NCBI GenBank assembly: GCA_031415695.1
Contig: JANOSH010000047.1
Span: forward strand, 186,001-250,000
Source: JANOSH01 sp031415695
GTDB taxonomy: Bacteria > Actinomycetota > Acidimicrobiia > Acidimicrobiales > Ilumatobacteraceae
Direction: 5' to 3'
Length of the DNA stretch: 64,000 bases
Below are positions 8,959 through 18,327 of the stretch, piece by piece. Every line of letters starts with the position of its first letter. Positions within the stretch are counted from its first letter, which is position 1. The notes under the pieces are model-generated. The model was given only the letters and a program-made list of their open reading frames with translations. It made no database searches and was not told where the DNA came from. Position numbers and translations under genes: made by a program.

Positions 8959-9485
8959 CGAGGGTGTGCGCCAACCATGAAAACAGCGATCACGGCCGGA
9001 AGGTCACCGGGATTGCGCCACCGATGGCGGGTGCCGTTTTGTACAACCGTGTCGCCCGCAGACAGCGTGACCTCAGCCCCGTTGTCGAGCTCAAGTATCA
9101 CCTGGCCCGAAAGTACTATCTCGAAATCGGTGGTGTCGGTGGTGTGCATGCCCGGATCGTCGGGTTCCATGTACGACATGAGCCCTGGCAGGTGCTCCTC
9201 GAATTCGGCTACAGCCGCGGCGGGATCAAGGGGCATTGGTGCCGCGGCATTCACCGGCGGGATAACAAACGTGTCGAAGCGGAAACCACCAAGTCCAGGG
9301 AAGTACTGGGGTGTTTCGGGACGAGAGCCATCGTCGGGGTAGACGGCGGCATCGTCGGCACCCCAAAGACTGTAGAACGCGGCACCAGCCATCAAGGTCG
9401 GCTCGAAGGGGTGAACCTCGGCGTCGGAAACGAACACGGCTCGACCGTCAGCTGAATGACCAGTAACTACCCGGCGAATACTCAT
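8955..9485 (-). CDS. Cupin-domain protein
   Basis: A 176-residue protein whose C-terminal half is a single small beta-barrel cupin (TTDFEIVLSGQVILELDNG, then TVVQNGTRHRWRNPG). The N-terminal ~80 residues are variable. Such proteins are isomerases, dioxygenases or ligand-binding regulators; the metal-ligand pattern is incomplete, so I do not assign an activity. Its ATG overlaps the hyuA stop by 4 bp, placing it last in the operon prfC-kynU-hyuA-cupin and suggesting a shared pathway with kynU and hyuA. Confidence 0.8.
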   Translation of the reverse strand: MSIRRVVTGHSADGRAVFVSDAEVHPFEPTLMAGAAFYSLWGADDAAVYPDDGSRPETPQYFPGLGGFRFDTFVIPPVNAAAPMPLDPAAAVAEFEEHLPGLMSYMEPDDPGMHTTDTTDFEIVLSGQVILELDNGAEVTLSAGDTVVQNGTRHRWRNPGDLPAVIAVFMVGAHPR

Positions 9486-11524
9486 GAGACTGCAGGGTAG
9501 CGGGCCGAGTGCGCGGACCGCGCCCGGGGCGCTCCCGTAGCGACAGCGGTGATTGTTGCGGCAATAAGGCCGTACTCGTTACCGAGGCCAGGAATCACCG
9601 TGGTGACCTCGGATACTCGAACCGTCGGGTCGGGGGCACCCATCTGCACCGCGGCGTCTGTTGCGGCCCTCTCGGCTTCGGCGCGAGCTGCAACAAGCGC
9701 CTCCTGGCCAGACACGAGGTGACGTATCCCGGAGGGCGAGTGGACATGGAACATACCTCGGCCGTCGGCGGTGATCTCGACAATCACTTCCCGACAGATC
9801 GAACCGGTGGCGGCACCGATGGCATTGGCCACGTCGAAGTGTTCCGGGAAAATGACAGCCGACCCTAGACGGCTGCCGACCTCGCCATAGAAGACCTTGG
9901 CCGGCCCACCAACCGCGACAATGGGCACCGTTGGGGAGATCGATACCGCAGCAAGACCCACGCCTGTCTGCCCACGACAAACCGCATCGATAAGTCGATC
10001 ACCAACTACGTGAGTGTCGCCTGGTTGGCCGAGACACACATCGATTACCGCGTGGGCCGATGCACGAACGGTCTCGGACCAGACCGATTCGGCAAACGCA
10101 CGAGTGGCTGCAGAGTTGGGCGCACCCATGTTCTTGAGCCGGAGTAGTAGGTGAGCACCCATCTCTGCAGCCTCAACCGACCAGTTCGCCTGGCGTCCAA
10201 TCACATGAGCCGCGTCGGACGGCGTAAACCCCGCCAATTGCACGAGGCCTCTCTCGTTGAGTGCCTTGAGGGCACGTTCCGCGCTACCTCGCAAACCCAA
10301 ACGATCAAGGGCAACGGGCTCAGACCCTACGTGAACCAGCAACTCACGTTCCCGATCCGACAGATCGACCGGGTCGGTAGTGTGACGCGACCAACCCAAG
10401 GGTCGAAGTACAAAGCGTGCAGCCAGCGACGAGATATCGCCATGAGCGATTTGTGCCGCCAACTCAGGGACGACGCGCGCAAAGCGGTGAGCGAGAAGTG
10501 ACAGCGGAATCACGCGTTGGGGCCCAACGGTCAACGCACCCCGATGGTCGACGTGCACCCGACTGTCGCCTCCCAGCCCGACAGTGTGGACGTCGACAGC
10601 CTTGACCATGGTTCGCCAACCACCGACCTCGGCACCGGTATCAACAACCGCTGGCCTGCCGTTGATCATCACGCCGATATCGGTCGTAGTGCCACCAATG
10701 TCCGACAGGATAAAATTGTCGCGACCAGACAACCACTGCGCGCCGACCAGGCTTGCTGCCGGTCCCGACAGCACGGTTTCCAGCGGACGAGTAGCCACGG
10801 TGCTGGCTAGGGCCAACGAACCGTCACCCTTCACAATCATGAGCGGGCACGAGACGCCCGCTTGGGTCATTGCGATGTCGACAGCCTGGATGAGGCGCGA
10901 GATTCTCGAGATGAGCCGGGCGTTCAGCACAGCAGTCAAGGCACGCCGAGGAGCGTCGAGCGCCGAAGACAGCTCGCTTGACACCGTCACCGGCTTCGAC
11001 GTCAACTCAACAATGAGCTGGCGCGCATCATGTTCATGCTGCGGATTTCGAACTGCGAACTGTGAGGCCACGGCAAAAGCTTCAACATTGCTGGCCTGCT
11101 CCGCAATGAAACGTCTCAGGGCATCATGGTCCAGCGCCGAGCGAGGCGTGCCGGAATAGTCGTGGCCGCCAGCGATGCCGACCAGGCAGGTTCCGTTCGG
11201 CCCCAGGTTGCTTGAGGTTCTTGCCACCATCGCCTCGTCGAAGCCAACGAGCACCACGCCGACGGCGCTACCATGCCCCTCGACGACGGCATTGGTCGCC
11301 AACGTTGTGGACACAGCAACTTGGACGATGTCGTGTGGCCCACAGGATTCGGGCAAACTCCCGAGCACCTTGTCAATTGCCTCGCCGACACCGATGGCAA
11401 GATCGCCGCGAGTAGTCAGTGCTTTGGCGGTTGCCACAACATGACGCGTTGTCGATTCGATGAGAACCGCATCGGTGTAGGTGCCACCGGTGTCAACCCC
11501 AATCAGGTATGAGGCTGCCCCCAT
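9482..11524 (-). CDS. Hydantoinase/oxoprolinase family protein, subunit A-like (HyuA)
   Basis: A 680-residue ASKHA-fold ATP-dependent enzyme. The N-terminal Hydant_A_N domain carries IGVDTGGTYTDAVLIE, the central Hydantoinase_A domain has ILSDIGGTTTDIGV and VHTVGLGGDSRV, and the C-terminus has VPIVAVGGPAKVF. Relatives hydrolyse cyclic amides (hydantoins, 5-oxoproline) with ATP, usually together with a HyuB partner; no hyuB is present here. I start at ATG 11522-11524, which shares one base with the kynU stop (TGATG); the frame is open 42 bases further into kynU. Confidence 0.88.
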   Translation of the reverse strand: MGAASYLIGVDTGGTYTDAVLIESTTRHVVATAKALTTRGDLAIGVGEAIDKVLGSLPESCGPHDIVQVAVSTTLATNAVVEGHGSAVGVVLVGFDEAMVARTSSNLGPNGTCLVGIAGGHDYSGTPRSALDHDALRRFIAEQASNVEAFAVASQFAVRNPQHEHDARQLIVELTSKPVTVSSELSSALDAPRRALTAVLNARLISRISRLIQAVDIAMTQAGVSCPLMIVKGDGSLALASTVATRPLETVLSGPAASLVGAQWLSGRDNFILSDIGGTTTDIGVMINGRPAVVDTGAEVGGWRTMVKAVDVHTVGLGGDSRVHVDHRGALTVGPQRVIPLSLLAHRFARVVPELAAQIAHGDISSLAARFVLRPLGWSRHTTDPVDLSDRERELLVHVGSEPVALDRLGLRGSAERALKALNERGLVQLAGFTPSDAAHVIGRQANWSVEAAEMGAHLLLRLKNMGAPNSAATRAFAESVWSETVRASAHAVIDVCLGQPGDTHVVGDRLIDAVCRGQTGVGLAAVSISPTVPIVAVGGPAKVFYGEVGSRLGSAVIFPEHFDVANAIGAATGSICREVIVEITADGRGMFHVHSPSGIRHLVSGQEALVAARAEAERAATDAAVQMGAPDPTVRVSEVTTVIPGLGNEYGLIAATITAVATGAPRARSAHSARYPAVS

Positions 11525-12792
11525 CAGGTGATTGCCTTGCGTTCGCTGTACTGCGGCAACTTCCAATCCCCGCTGTCGAGTACCTGGGTGAGTTGTTCGA
11601 CCGCGTCCCAGATATCGACAAATCGGGTGTACAGCGGAGTGATGCCAAAACGCATGAAATCAGGCTCGCGATAGTCACCGACGACGCCGCGGTGAATGAG
11701 GGCCTGGACAATGGCGTACGCACCGGTTGGAGCGACGAACGACAGGTGGCTGCCGCGTTGCGGTGTGGTGGTGTCGGTGACGCAACGGATGCCGTGGGAG
11801 GCCACTCGTTGCTCGACAAGCTCGGCAAACAGCGAGCTGAGCGCAAGGGCATTTTGGTGCAAGGCACCAACGCCGCCGTGTGACTCAGCGGCCAGAACTG
11901 TGTCGACCCCGCAGTCAAGTGCGGCAAGCGACAGGACTGGTGGCGTTCCGCACAGGAAACGGCGAACGCCCGACGCCGGGGAGTATTCGTCAGAAAATGC
12001 GAACGGCGAGGCGTGACCTAGCCATCCACACAACGGCTGCGAGACGGGTTCGTCGACCAGACGCGGGTGGACCCATACAAACGACGGTGCGCCTGGCCCT
12101 CCATTGAGAAATTTGTAGCCACATCCGATAGCGAAATCGGCGTCGACCCCATGCAGGTCGATCGGAACAGCACCCGCTGAGTGCGACAGGTCCCATACGA
12201 CCAAGGCTCCGGCATCGTGTGCGACCCGCGTAATAGCCGCCATGTCATGCATCGCTCCGGATCGGTAGTCGACGTGCGTGAGCAATACGACGGCGGTACT
12301 CGGCTGGGTGATCACCTCGCCGAGTTCAGCAGTCGGGGCATTCACAACCTTCATGCCATGAATACGGGCCACCGAATCGGCCATGTATACATCGGTCGGA
12401 AACGTGTCGCGTTCGACAACAATGCTGCGCCGCTGCGAATCGGCACGTTGACCGATCTCGGCCGCGAACGACAAGACCTTGAAGATATTGACCGATGTTG
12501 AATCGGTGATGATCACCTCGCCGGGCTCCGCGCCCACGAGGCGGGCGATCTTGTCGCCAACGGTGCTAGTGAGTTCCATCCAGTTTGCACTATTCCAACT
12601 TCGGATGAGACCGATGCCCCACTCATTGACAACCGTGTCAGTGATCCGCGCCAAGGTGGCAACCGGAAGGGCTCCGAGCGAATTGCCATCGAGATAGATG
12701 GTTCCATCTGGTAACGAAAACAGATCGCGTAGGTGACCGAGAGGATTGCGAAGGTCGAGCGCGACACAGTCATCGCGCGCTATGCCAGCCAC
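11524..12792 (-). CDS. kynU: Kynureninase
   Basis: A 422-residue PLP enzyme (aminotransferase class V fold) cleaving kynurenine or 3-hydroxykynurenine to (hydroxy)anthranilate and alanine. Visible signatures are YLDGNSLGALP near residue 35, DSTSVNIFK near 97-105, VWDLSHSAGAVPIDL near 199-212, and the PLP lysine K227 in GCGYKFLNGGPG. Length fits the family. No tryptophan dioxygenase or formamidase is nearby, so the wider kynurenine pathway is not encoded here. It starts 3 bp after the prfC stop and overlaps hyuA by one base. Confidence 0.93.
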   Translation of the reverse strand: MAGIARDDCVALDLRNPLGHLRDLFSLPDGTIYLDGNSLGALPVATLARITDTVVNEWGIGLIRSWNSANWMELTSTVGDKIARLVGAEPGEVIITDSTSVNIFKVLSFAAEIGQRADSQRRSIVVERDTFPTDVYMADSVARIHGMKVVNAPTAELGEVITQPSTAVVLLTHVDYRSGAMHDMAAITRVAHDAGALVVWDLSHSAGAVPIDLHGVDADFAIGCGYKFLNGGPGAPSFVWVHPRLVDEPVSQPLCGWLGHASPFAFSDEYSPASGVRRFLCGTPPVLSLAALDCGVDTVLAAESHGGVGALHQNALALSSLFAELVEQRVASHGIRCVTDTTTPQRGSHLSFVAPTGAYAIVQALIHRGVVGDYREPDFMRFGITPLYTRFVDIWDAVEQLTQVLDSGDWKLPQYSERKAIT

Positions 12793-12795
12793 TTG

Positions 12796-14391
12796 TTATC
12801 CCTTCATGTCGGCGAGCGCGCCCGCCACCAACGGTTCAAGAGTGAGATTGGGGTTGTTACCAAGCAGATGATTGAGCCAGTACTTCGACTCGAACAACGC
12901 AAGAAGCACACCGTCGGAGCGCTGCAGCACCTCGACGCCTTGCATACGGATGAGGGTCTTGCGCGACTCCTCGTCGGTACGCCGGGCCAGGGTGAAACGG
13001 CTGGAGGTGAGCTCGGTTGGCGCCCCAAATTCGTTAGCGAGTCGATTGGTCACCACCTCGAACTGCAGTTGGCCAACGGCGGCTAGCACCGGCGGATTTT
13101 CGCGGATATCTGGATGGCGCAACACCTGCACCACACCCTCTTCATCGAGCTGGTTGATGCCCTTATGGAACTGCTTGAACCGGCCCGGGTCGAGCGGCCG
13201 AGCCGTGGCGAAGAACTCGGGGGAGAAGCTCGGGATGCGGGCGAACACCACCTTCTTGCCTGCGTACAGCGTGTCGCCCACGCGGACATCGGTGGCGTTG
13301 ACCAAACCAACGACATCACCAGGGAACGCTTCCTCGATGGTCTCTCGCTCTTGACCGAACACCGAATGGGCGTACTTCGTGGCGAACGGTTTGCCCGTGG
13401 TGCCGTGAGTGACGACCATGCCGCGCTCGAAACGGCCTGAACAGACGCGAGCAAAGGCGATGCGATCTCGATGATTGCGATCCATGTTGGCTTGCACCTT
13501 GAAAACGAATGCCGAAAAGTCACCGTCGAGCGGCCTGAGCGTTCCCGTCTCGTCGAGTCGGCTCTCCGGCGATGGCGCCAAATCGACAAGCGCATCGAGC
13601 AGCTTGCGGATACCAAAGTTGGTGAGCGCAGAACCGAACAACACGGGAGCAGTGATACCGCCTCGGAACCAAACGAGATCGTGTTCACCTCCGGTAGCAC
13701 CGAGGAGTTCGAGTTCCTCGACCGCTCGCAGATAGGCAACCCCGTCCTCGGCAGCTGCCCGTTCGGCCGGGACTTCTTCTTCGGTTGCCTCGGTCGACCC
13801 ACCGGCTGTGCGCACGAACCGGGTGTAGGTATTTGCTCGGGGGTCAAGTACCCCACGGAACTCGCCAGCGATGCCAACCGGCCAGGTGAGCGGCGTTGCC
13901 TTTACATCGAGCAGGCGTTCGACTTCATCGATCAGTTCCAATGCATCGAGACCAGGTCGATCCCACTTGTTGATGAAGACCATGAGCGGCAACTGACGGG
14001 CGCGGCACACTTCGAACAGCTTGAGCGTTTGCGACTCGATCCCCTTCGCAGCATCGAGCACCATGACCGCAGCATCGGCCGCGGCTAAAACCCGATAGGT
14101 GTCTTCGGAGAAATCGCGGTGACCAGGCGTATCAAGCAGATTTATGACGCAGTCTCGGTAGGGAAACTGCAGGACCGTGGACGTAATAGAGATACCACGT
14201 TCCTGCTCCATCTCCATCCAGTCACTCGTTGCCGAGCGGCGACCGGCCTTAGCTTTGACCGCACCTGCCGATTGCAACGCGCCTGCGTAGAGGAGGAGCT
14301 TCTCGGTGAGGGTGGTCTTACCTGCGTCGGGGTGGCTGATGATGGCAAAGGTGCGACGGCGGGCCGCCTCGACTGGAACACTCATATTCAC
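12796..14391 (-). CDS. prfC: Peptide chain release factor 3
   Basis: A 531-residue translational GTPase that recycles RF1/RF2 after termination. The G1 motif is SHPDAGKTTLTEKLL, followed by SDWMEMEQERGISI (switch I), DTPGHRDFSEDTYRVL (G3), NKWDRPG (G4), and the RF3-specific C-terminal domain with QLQFEVVTNRLANEFG. Full length for the family. It is first in a tight minus-strand operon with kynU, hyuA and the cupin gene. Functionally this looks unrelated to kynurenine metabolism, so the linkage may simply be promoter sharing. Confidence 0.96.
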   Translation of the reverse strand: MNMSVPVEAARRRTFAIISHPDAGKTTLTEKLLLYAGALQSAGAVKAKAGRRSATSDWMEMEQERGISITSTVLQFPYRDCVINLLDTPGHRDFSEDTYRVLAAADAAVMVLDAAKGIESQTLKLFEVCRARQLPLMVFINKWDRPGLDALELIDEVERLLDVKATPLTWPVGIAGEFRGVLDPRANTYTRFVRTAGGSTEATEEEVPAERAAAEDGVAYLRAVEELELLGATGGEHDLVWFRGGITAPVLFGSALTNFGIRKLLDALVDLAPSPESRLDETGTLRPLDGDFSAFVFKVQANMDRNHRDRIAFARVCSGRFERGMVVTHGTTGKPFATKYAHSVFGQERETIEEAFPGDVVGLVNATDVRVGDTLYAGKKVVFARIPSFSPEFFATARPLDPGRFKQFHKGINQLDEEGVVQVLRHPDIRENPPVLAAVGQLQFEVVTNRLANEFGAPTELTSSRFTLARRTDEESRKTLIRMQGVEVLQRSDGVLLALFESKYWLNHLLGNNPNLTLEPLVAGALADMKG

Positions 14392-14417
14392 CAGCTATTG
14401 TACGGTGTTACCACGTC

Positions 14418-14801
14418 CTAGGCGCCAGACAGCACCGCCCGCTGTGTCATAAACGTTGCCAGATCGAAGTAGTCGCGCCACAGCGTGATGAGACCCTCGT
14501 CGTTCACTTCCCACACGCCGCACACCGGCATGACGATTGAGCCATTGGTGAAATGGAACTTGTCGACGCGTTCGTTGACGACGCAGTTGCCCATCACCAC
14601 CTGTCGGCTGACGGGCCACTCGACCGAGGTTGCCGGACCGATGAATGCGGCCATGGCCGCAGCGACGGCGTCGCGGCCGATGATGTTGGGCATTGGCACG
14701 TTGTCGTACAGCACGTCGTCGGCCAAAAGCGCGGCGGCGGCTGCAACGTCTTGGCGTTCGATTGCGGAAATAAAGGCGTCGACTACAGCTCCGAGAGACA
14801 C
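14418..14801 (-). CDS. Limonene-1,2-epoxide hydrolase-like (SnoaL/NTF2 fold) protein
   Basis: A 127-residue cone-shaped alpha+beta-barrel protein. VVDAFISAIERQDVAAAAALLADD at the N-terminus is the typical helix pair. NERVDKF supplies Arg and Asp, and ITLWRDYFD supplies a second Asp; together these match the Asp-Arg-Asp active site of limonene-1,2-epoxide hydrolases. An epoxide hydrolase activity is therefore plausible (inference from motif and family). It sits between prfC and a CoA-binding protein gene, all on the minus strand. Confidence 0.75.
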   Translation of the reverse strand: MSLGAVVDAFISAIERQDVAAAAALLADDVLYDNVPMPNIIGRDAVAAAMAAFIGPATSVEWPVSRQVVMGNCVVNERVDKFHFTNGSIVMPVCGVWEVNDEGLITLWRDYFDLATFMTQRAVLSGA

Positions 14802-14810
14802 CTCTTGATT

Positions 14811-15281
14811 CTAGAGATATCGACGAGCCGAGATCACACCCGTGTCGAAGCCAGCCGAATGCAATCCGCCTTTGAACCGGGCGTGCTCGATCTTTAGGCA
14901 CTTGTCCTGGACCACATCCAAACCAGCCTCAGTTGCGGATTGGGCCGCAACGTCGTTGACGAGGCCGAGTTGGAACCACAGGCTCGACGCGCCAACGGCG
15001 ATGGCTTCGTTGGCCACGTCGGCAAGATCATCAGCACGGCGGAACACGTCGACCATGTCTGGAATCTCTGGCAAGTCGGCCAGGCTGGGATACACCGGCT
15101 GACCAAGTATCTCGGTCTCGCGAGGGTTGACGTACCACACAGTGAACTCACGGGCTTCGGTGCGCAAATAGGTCGCGACAAAGTACGACGCTCGGCTCGG
15201 ATTCGACGAAACGCCGACAATGGCAACACGTCGGGTTCTTCGTAGTAACGCCAGAACGTCGACCGATTCGGCATCGTTCAT
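14811..15281 (-). CDS. CoA-binding (YccU-type) protein
   Basis: A 156-residue Rossmann-fold CoA_binding_2 protein. It starts VLALLRRTRRVAIVGVSSNPSRASYFVA and continues with VNPRETEILGQPVYPSLADLPE and DMVDVFRR. The later Cys in VVQDKCLKIEHARF is the conserved HARF element of the YccU/YmdB-like group. Family members bind CoA and are otherwise uncharacterised. The frame is open to 15479, but those codons lie over metY; ATG 15279-15281 overlaps the metY stop by one base (TAATG), implying translational coupling. Confidence 0.88.
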   Translation of the reverse strand: MNDAESVDVLALLRRTRRVAIVGVSSNPSRASYFVATYLRTEAREFTVWYVNPRETEILGQPVYPSLADLPEIPDMVDVFRRADDLADVANEAIAVGASSLWFQLGLVNDVAAQSATEAGLDVVQDKCLKIEHARFKGGLHSAGFDTGVISARRYL

Positions 15282-16573
15282 TATGAAGTCGCAATCATGA
15301 GCGCTTGATCCAAGTCGTGGCAAATATCGTCGGCGTCTTCCAAACCTACCGAAATTCGGATGAGGTCGGCCTCGACCCCGCAATCCACCAACGCCGAGTC
15401 GCTCAACTGGGCGTGGGTCGTGGTCGCCGGATGAATCACCAGGGTTCGAGCGTCGCCGATATTGGCCACGTGGCTGCACAGCGACACCGCGTCGATAAAC
15501 GCTGCACCACCGGCGCGACCCCCCTTCACCCCGAACGCAAACACTGCGCCGGGGCCCTCCGGCAGGTAACGCAAGGCCCGCTCATGATGGGGATGGTCAG
15601 GCAAGCCCGCATAGCGCACCCACGCTACTGCCGGGTGATTGCGCAGGAACGTTGCGACATGCAGCGCATTTTGCACGTGCTGTCGCATCCGCAATGCCAG
15701 CGTCTCGACACCCATCAGGAACAAGAAGGCATTGAACGGAGGCATGGTCGCACCAATGTCCCGCAACTGTTCCGCACGCAGACGAGTAAGCCAGCCGTAC
15801 TCGCCGAAGTTGCCCCACCAACTCAGGCCGCCGTATGCGGGTACGGGCTCGGTCATGAGCGGGAACCGACCCTGACCCCAAGCGAAGCGCCCGCTCTCGG
15901 CGACCACGCCACCAAGTGCTGTGCCATGACCGCCGATAAACTTGGTGACCGAGTGGACCACGATGTCGGCGCCGTGATCGATCGGGCGGCACAGATACGG
16001 CGTCGCAATAGTGGAGTCGACCACAAACGGCACATTGTGAGCGTGGGCAACGTCGGCCAGTCCGGCCAGATCGGCAACCGCACCCGACGGGTTCGACACC
16101 ACCTCGGCATAGACCGCTTTCGTGTTCGGTTCAATCGCGGCCGCATAGGCACCGGGGTCATCGGACGGAACGAACGTGGTACGAACACCGAAGCGAGCCA
16201 GCGTCGATTCAAGCAACGTCCGTGTGCCTCCGTACAGCTGCGCACTCGCCACAATGTGGTCGCCCGAACCGGCAAGAGCAGTGAATACAAGCATCTCGGC
16301 CGCCTGCCCTGACGACGTCGCAACCGCCCCAAGAGCGCCTTCCAACGATGCCAACCGCTCCTCAAAAGCAGCAACCGTGGGGTTGTGCATCCGTGTGTAA
16401 ATGTTGCCGTACTTCTGTAAAGCAAACAGACTTGCAGCGTCGTCGGCACCGTCGAAAACGTACGCCGTTGTCTGATAAATCGGTACGGCACGCGCACCCG
16501 TGTGCGGGTCGGGTCGAGCCCCGGCATGTATCGCGCGCGTTCGAAACCCGTGCGTGTGTAGAGGTGTCGCCAT
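15281..16573 (-). CDS. metY: O-acetylhomoserine (homocysteine) sulfhydrylase
   Basis: A 430-residue Cys/Met-metabolism PLP enzyme that makes homocysteine from O-acetylhomoserine and sulfide. It has HGFRTRAIHAGARPDPHTGA at the N-terminus, IYTRMHNPTVAAFEERLASLEG, SSGQAAEML, and the PLP lysine in VVHSVTKFIGGHG. A C-terminal HPATTTHAQLSD favours the MetY subgroup over cystathionine synthases or lyases. I use ATG 16571-16573 (MATPLHTHGF); the upstream extension is unlike the family. metX is not adjacent. Confidence 0.93.
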   Translation of the reverse strand: MATPLHTHGFRTRAIHAGARPDPHTGARAVPIYQTTAYVFDGADDAASLFALQKYGNIYTRMHNPTVAAFEERLASLEGALGAVATSSGQAAEMLVFTALAGSGDHIVASAQLYGGTRTLLESTLARFGVRTTFVPSDDPGAYAAAIEPNTKAVYAEVVSNPSGAVADLAGLADVAHAHNVPFVVDSTIATPYLCRPIDHGADIVVHSVTKFIGGHGTALGGVVAESGRFAWGQGRFPLMTEPVPAYGGLSWWGNFGEYGWLTRLRAEQLRDIGATMPPFNAFLFLMGVETLALRMRQHVQNALHVATFLRNHPAVAWVRYAGLPDHPHHERALRYLPEGPGAVFAFGVKGGRAGGAAFIDAVSLCSHVANIGDARTLVIHPATTTHAQLSDSALVDCGVEADLIRISVGLEDADDICHDLDQALMIATS

Positions 16574-16608
16574 ACCCGCGACGATACAAGGCAAGTTGAC
16601 GGCTACGT

Positions 16609-17043
16609 TCACTTGAGAAAGCCGAACAGGCTGATGAAGATCACGGGAAACGCCGCAACGCCACCGATACACGCCGACGTCGCAATGTGTTGCGAAAACG
16701 CCGACGCAGGCACCGGGACCAAGCCCGACACACGACTAGCCATTGCAGCGATGTCGATAGCCGCCACCCCGCACGCCACAACTGCGGCCATGGCAATGAA
16801 CGACCCGTCATCCCAGGCCAACGTGATGCTCAGGCCAACGATGCCACTCATCATGAGCGCCGCAGCATCGCTTGTTCCCGAGGTACTGAGCACCAACAAC
16901 ATCAAAACACCAACTGTTCCGATGACGACTTGAATACCCGACCTCGACAGTACGAAGGCGACCACCAAACCCACGAATTGAACGATGAGCGCCACCGCAA
17001 GCAACTGACGACGCAGACGCTGATTGGGATGCACGCTGCTCAT
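16609..17043 (-). CDS. Small four-TM membrane protein, unknown function
   Basis: A 144-residue protein with about four membrane segments (roughly residues 12-33, 37-55, 60-95 and 120-143). I recognise no family. Its ATG overlaps the DUF58 gene stop by 4 bp, making it the last gene of the DUF4129-MoxR-DUF58 operon. A role in the same membrane or cell-envelope assembly process is likely but inferred only from position. Confidence 0.7.
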   Translation of the reverse strand: MSSVHPNQRLRRQLLAVALIVQFVGLVVAFVLSRSGIQVVIGTVGVLMLLVLSTSGTSDAAALMMSGIVGLSITLAWDDGSFIAMAAVVACGVAAIDIAAMASRVSGLVPVPASAFSQHIATSACIGGVAAFPVIFISLFGFLK

Positions 17044-18323
17044 CGGCCCCTCACCGCAGATTGGTGCCGTTGAGCACGGCGAAGATGCTCAATCACCGGG
17101 CCTATTGGAGTGCCGTTGGGCCATGCGGCAACCGGAATGCCGACCTCCTGAAGTAACAACATTCGATTCTGGATTCCTGCCGACCACAAGGCCAAGGCAA
17201 GCGAATTCGTGATCCCGGCGTCGGCGAGTTGAGGAACGACACAAACAACGGCACGACCACGCGCCTTCAAGTCCATCAAGGTGTCGACTATGAGGTGCGT
17301 TGTCAGCGGGGTGACCCCAATAACGAGAGCAGCAGGCGAAATCACACGATGCGGATCCGGGGGTGCGACTGCCTCCTTCGCGGCTACGGCTCCACCAACC
17401 GCAAGCAGCGAATCAAGTAGCCGATAGCGGGCATGACGCCCGGCGGCTGGGGTCAGCCAGCCTCCGACCCGGCCAAAGGCCAGAAACCCCACACGGTCTT
17501 GAGAAGCCGAATGCACCGAAGCAACTGCCCACGCTGCCCGAGCCATGTGGGCCAGGGTGGCACGACCCGCCACCGAGGCCTGGTCGAAGGCATCGGCCGC
17601 CGTGTCGACGAGCACCACAACTTCACCAGCGCGTTCGGGGTGACGGCGATTGATCATCGGACCGCCACCGCGCGCCGATGCCGCCCAGTTCAGGTCGCGA
17701 AGCCGGTCACCAGGCGCGTACGCCCGAATCTCGGCAAAATCAAGCCCGTCGCCGACCGCCCGCGAATGGTGAGCACCCGATGTCGTGCGTGACGCTCTGG
17801 GTCGCAACAACCGGTCGAGCCGCTCGGAGGCAGGCATGACATTCAACTGCTCGTTGGCCTCGACGGGGCCTTCCCACGTCAGCAGCGAGCCCGGAACAGT
17901 AGCTCGGACATGGACGGTGCCAATCCGATGCCGACCCCACCTCGATGCAATCACCTGGAACGGCAGGTTGACCACTGCGTCACCGGCGGGGATATGCCAG
18001 GCCATCTGGTCCAACGGCTCGATGACAGTCATACCTTCCGACGGATCAACAAAAACGTCGAGTGCGATGTCGGCAGGACGCGAGATGGTGATGGAGCCGT
18101 GCACGTGGTCATCCTCGACCACCTGCTCGCTATCGAAGGTTGCGATGATACCGACGTCGATGCTGCCGGTCTGGCGTAGACCCACTGCTGTGGCCATACC
18201 CAGACCGGCGGCGACACCGATCAGGCTGGGCCTGTTCATCAGCAGACCCGCACACCCAGCGACAAGCGCCCCGCCCACGCGTGACGCGAGTCGGGCGTCG
18301 CGCCACGGTCGCACCAGCGTCAT
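17040..18323 (-). CDS. DUF58 domain protein (MoxR-associated, vWA-like)
   Basis: A 427-residue protein with two N-terminal membrane segments (about residues 10-45), a beta-rich extracytoplasmic-type region, and the DUF58 signature YAPGDRLRDLNWAASARGG around residue 195. A vWA-like stretch follows (VVVLVDTAADAF). DUF58 proteins are routine partners of MoxR AAA+ ATPases and are thought to help assemble or activate metal-dependent or envelope proteins. ATG 18321-18323 lies 4 bp after the moxR stop; the frame runs further upstream over moxR. Confidence 0.88.
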   Translation of the reverse strand: MTLVRPWRDARLASRVGGALVAGCAGLLMNRPSLIGVAAGLGMATAVGLRQTGSIDVGIIATFDSEQVVEDDHVHGSITISRPADIALDVFVDPSEGMTVIEPLDQMAWHIPAGDAVVNLPFQVIASRWGRHRIGTVHVRATVPGSLLTWEGPVEANEQLNVMPASERLDRLLRPRASRTTSGAHHSRAVGDGLDFAEIRAYAPGDRLRDLNWAASARGGGPMINRRHPERAGEVVVLVDTAADAFDQASVAGRATLAHMARAAWAVASVHSASQDRVGFLAFGRVGGWLTPAAGRHARYRLLDSLLAVGGAVAAKEAVAPPDPHRVISPAALVIGVTPLTTHLIVDTLMDLKARGRAVVCVVPQLADAGITNSLALALWSAGIQNRMLLLQEVGIPVAAWPNGTPIGPVIEHLRRAQRHQSAVRGR

Positions 18324-18327
18324 CGAC

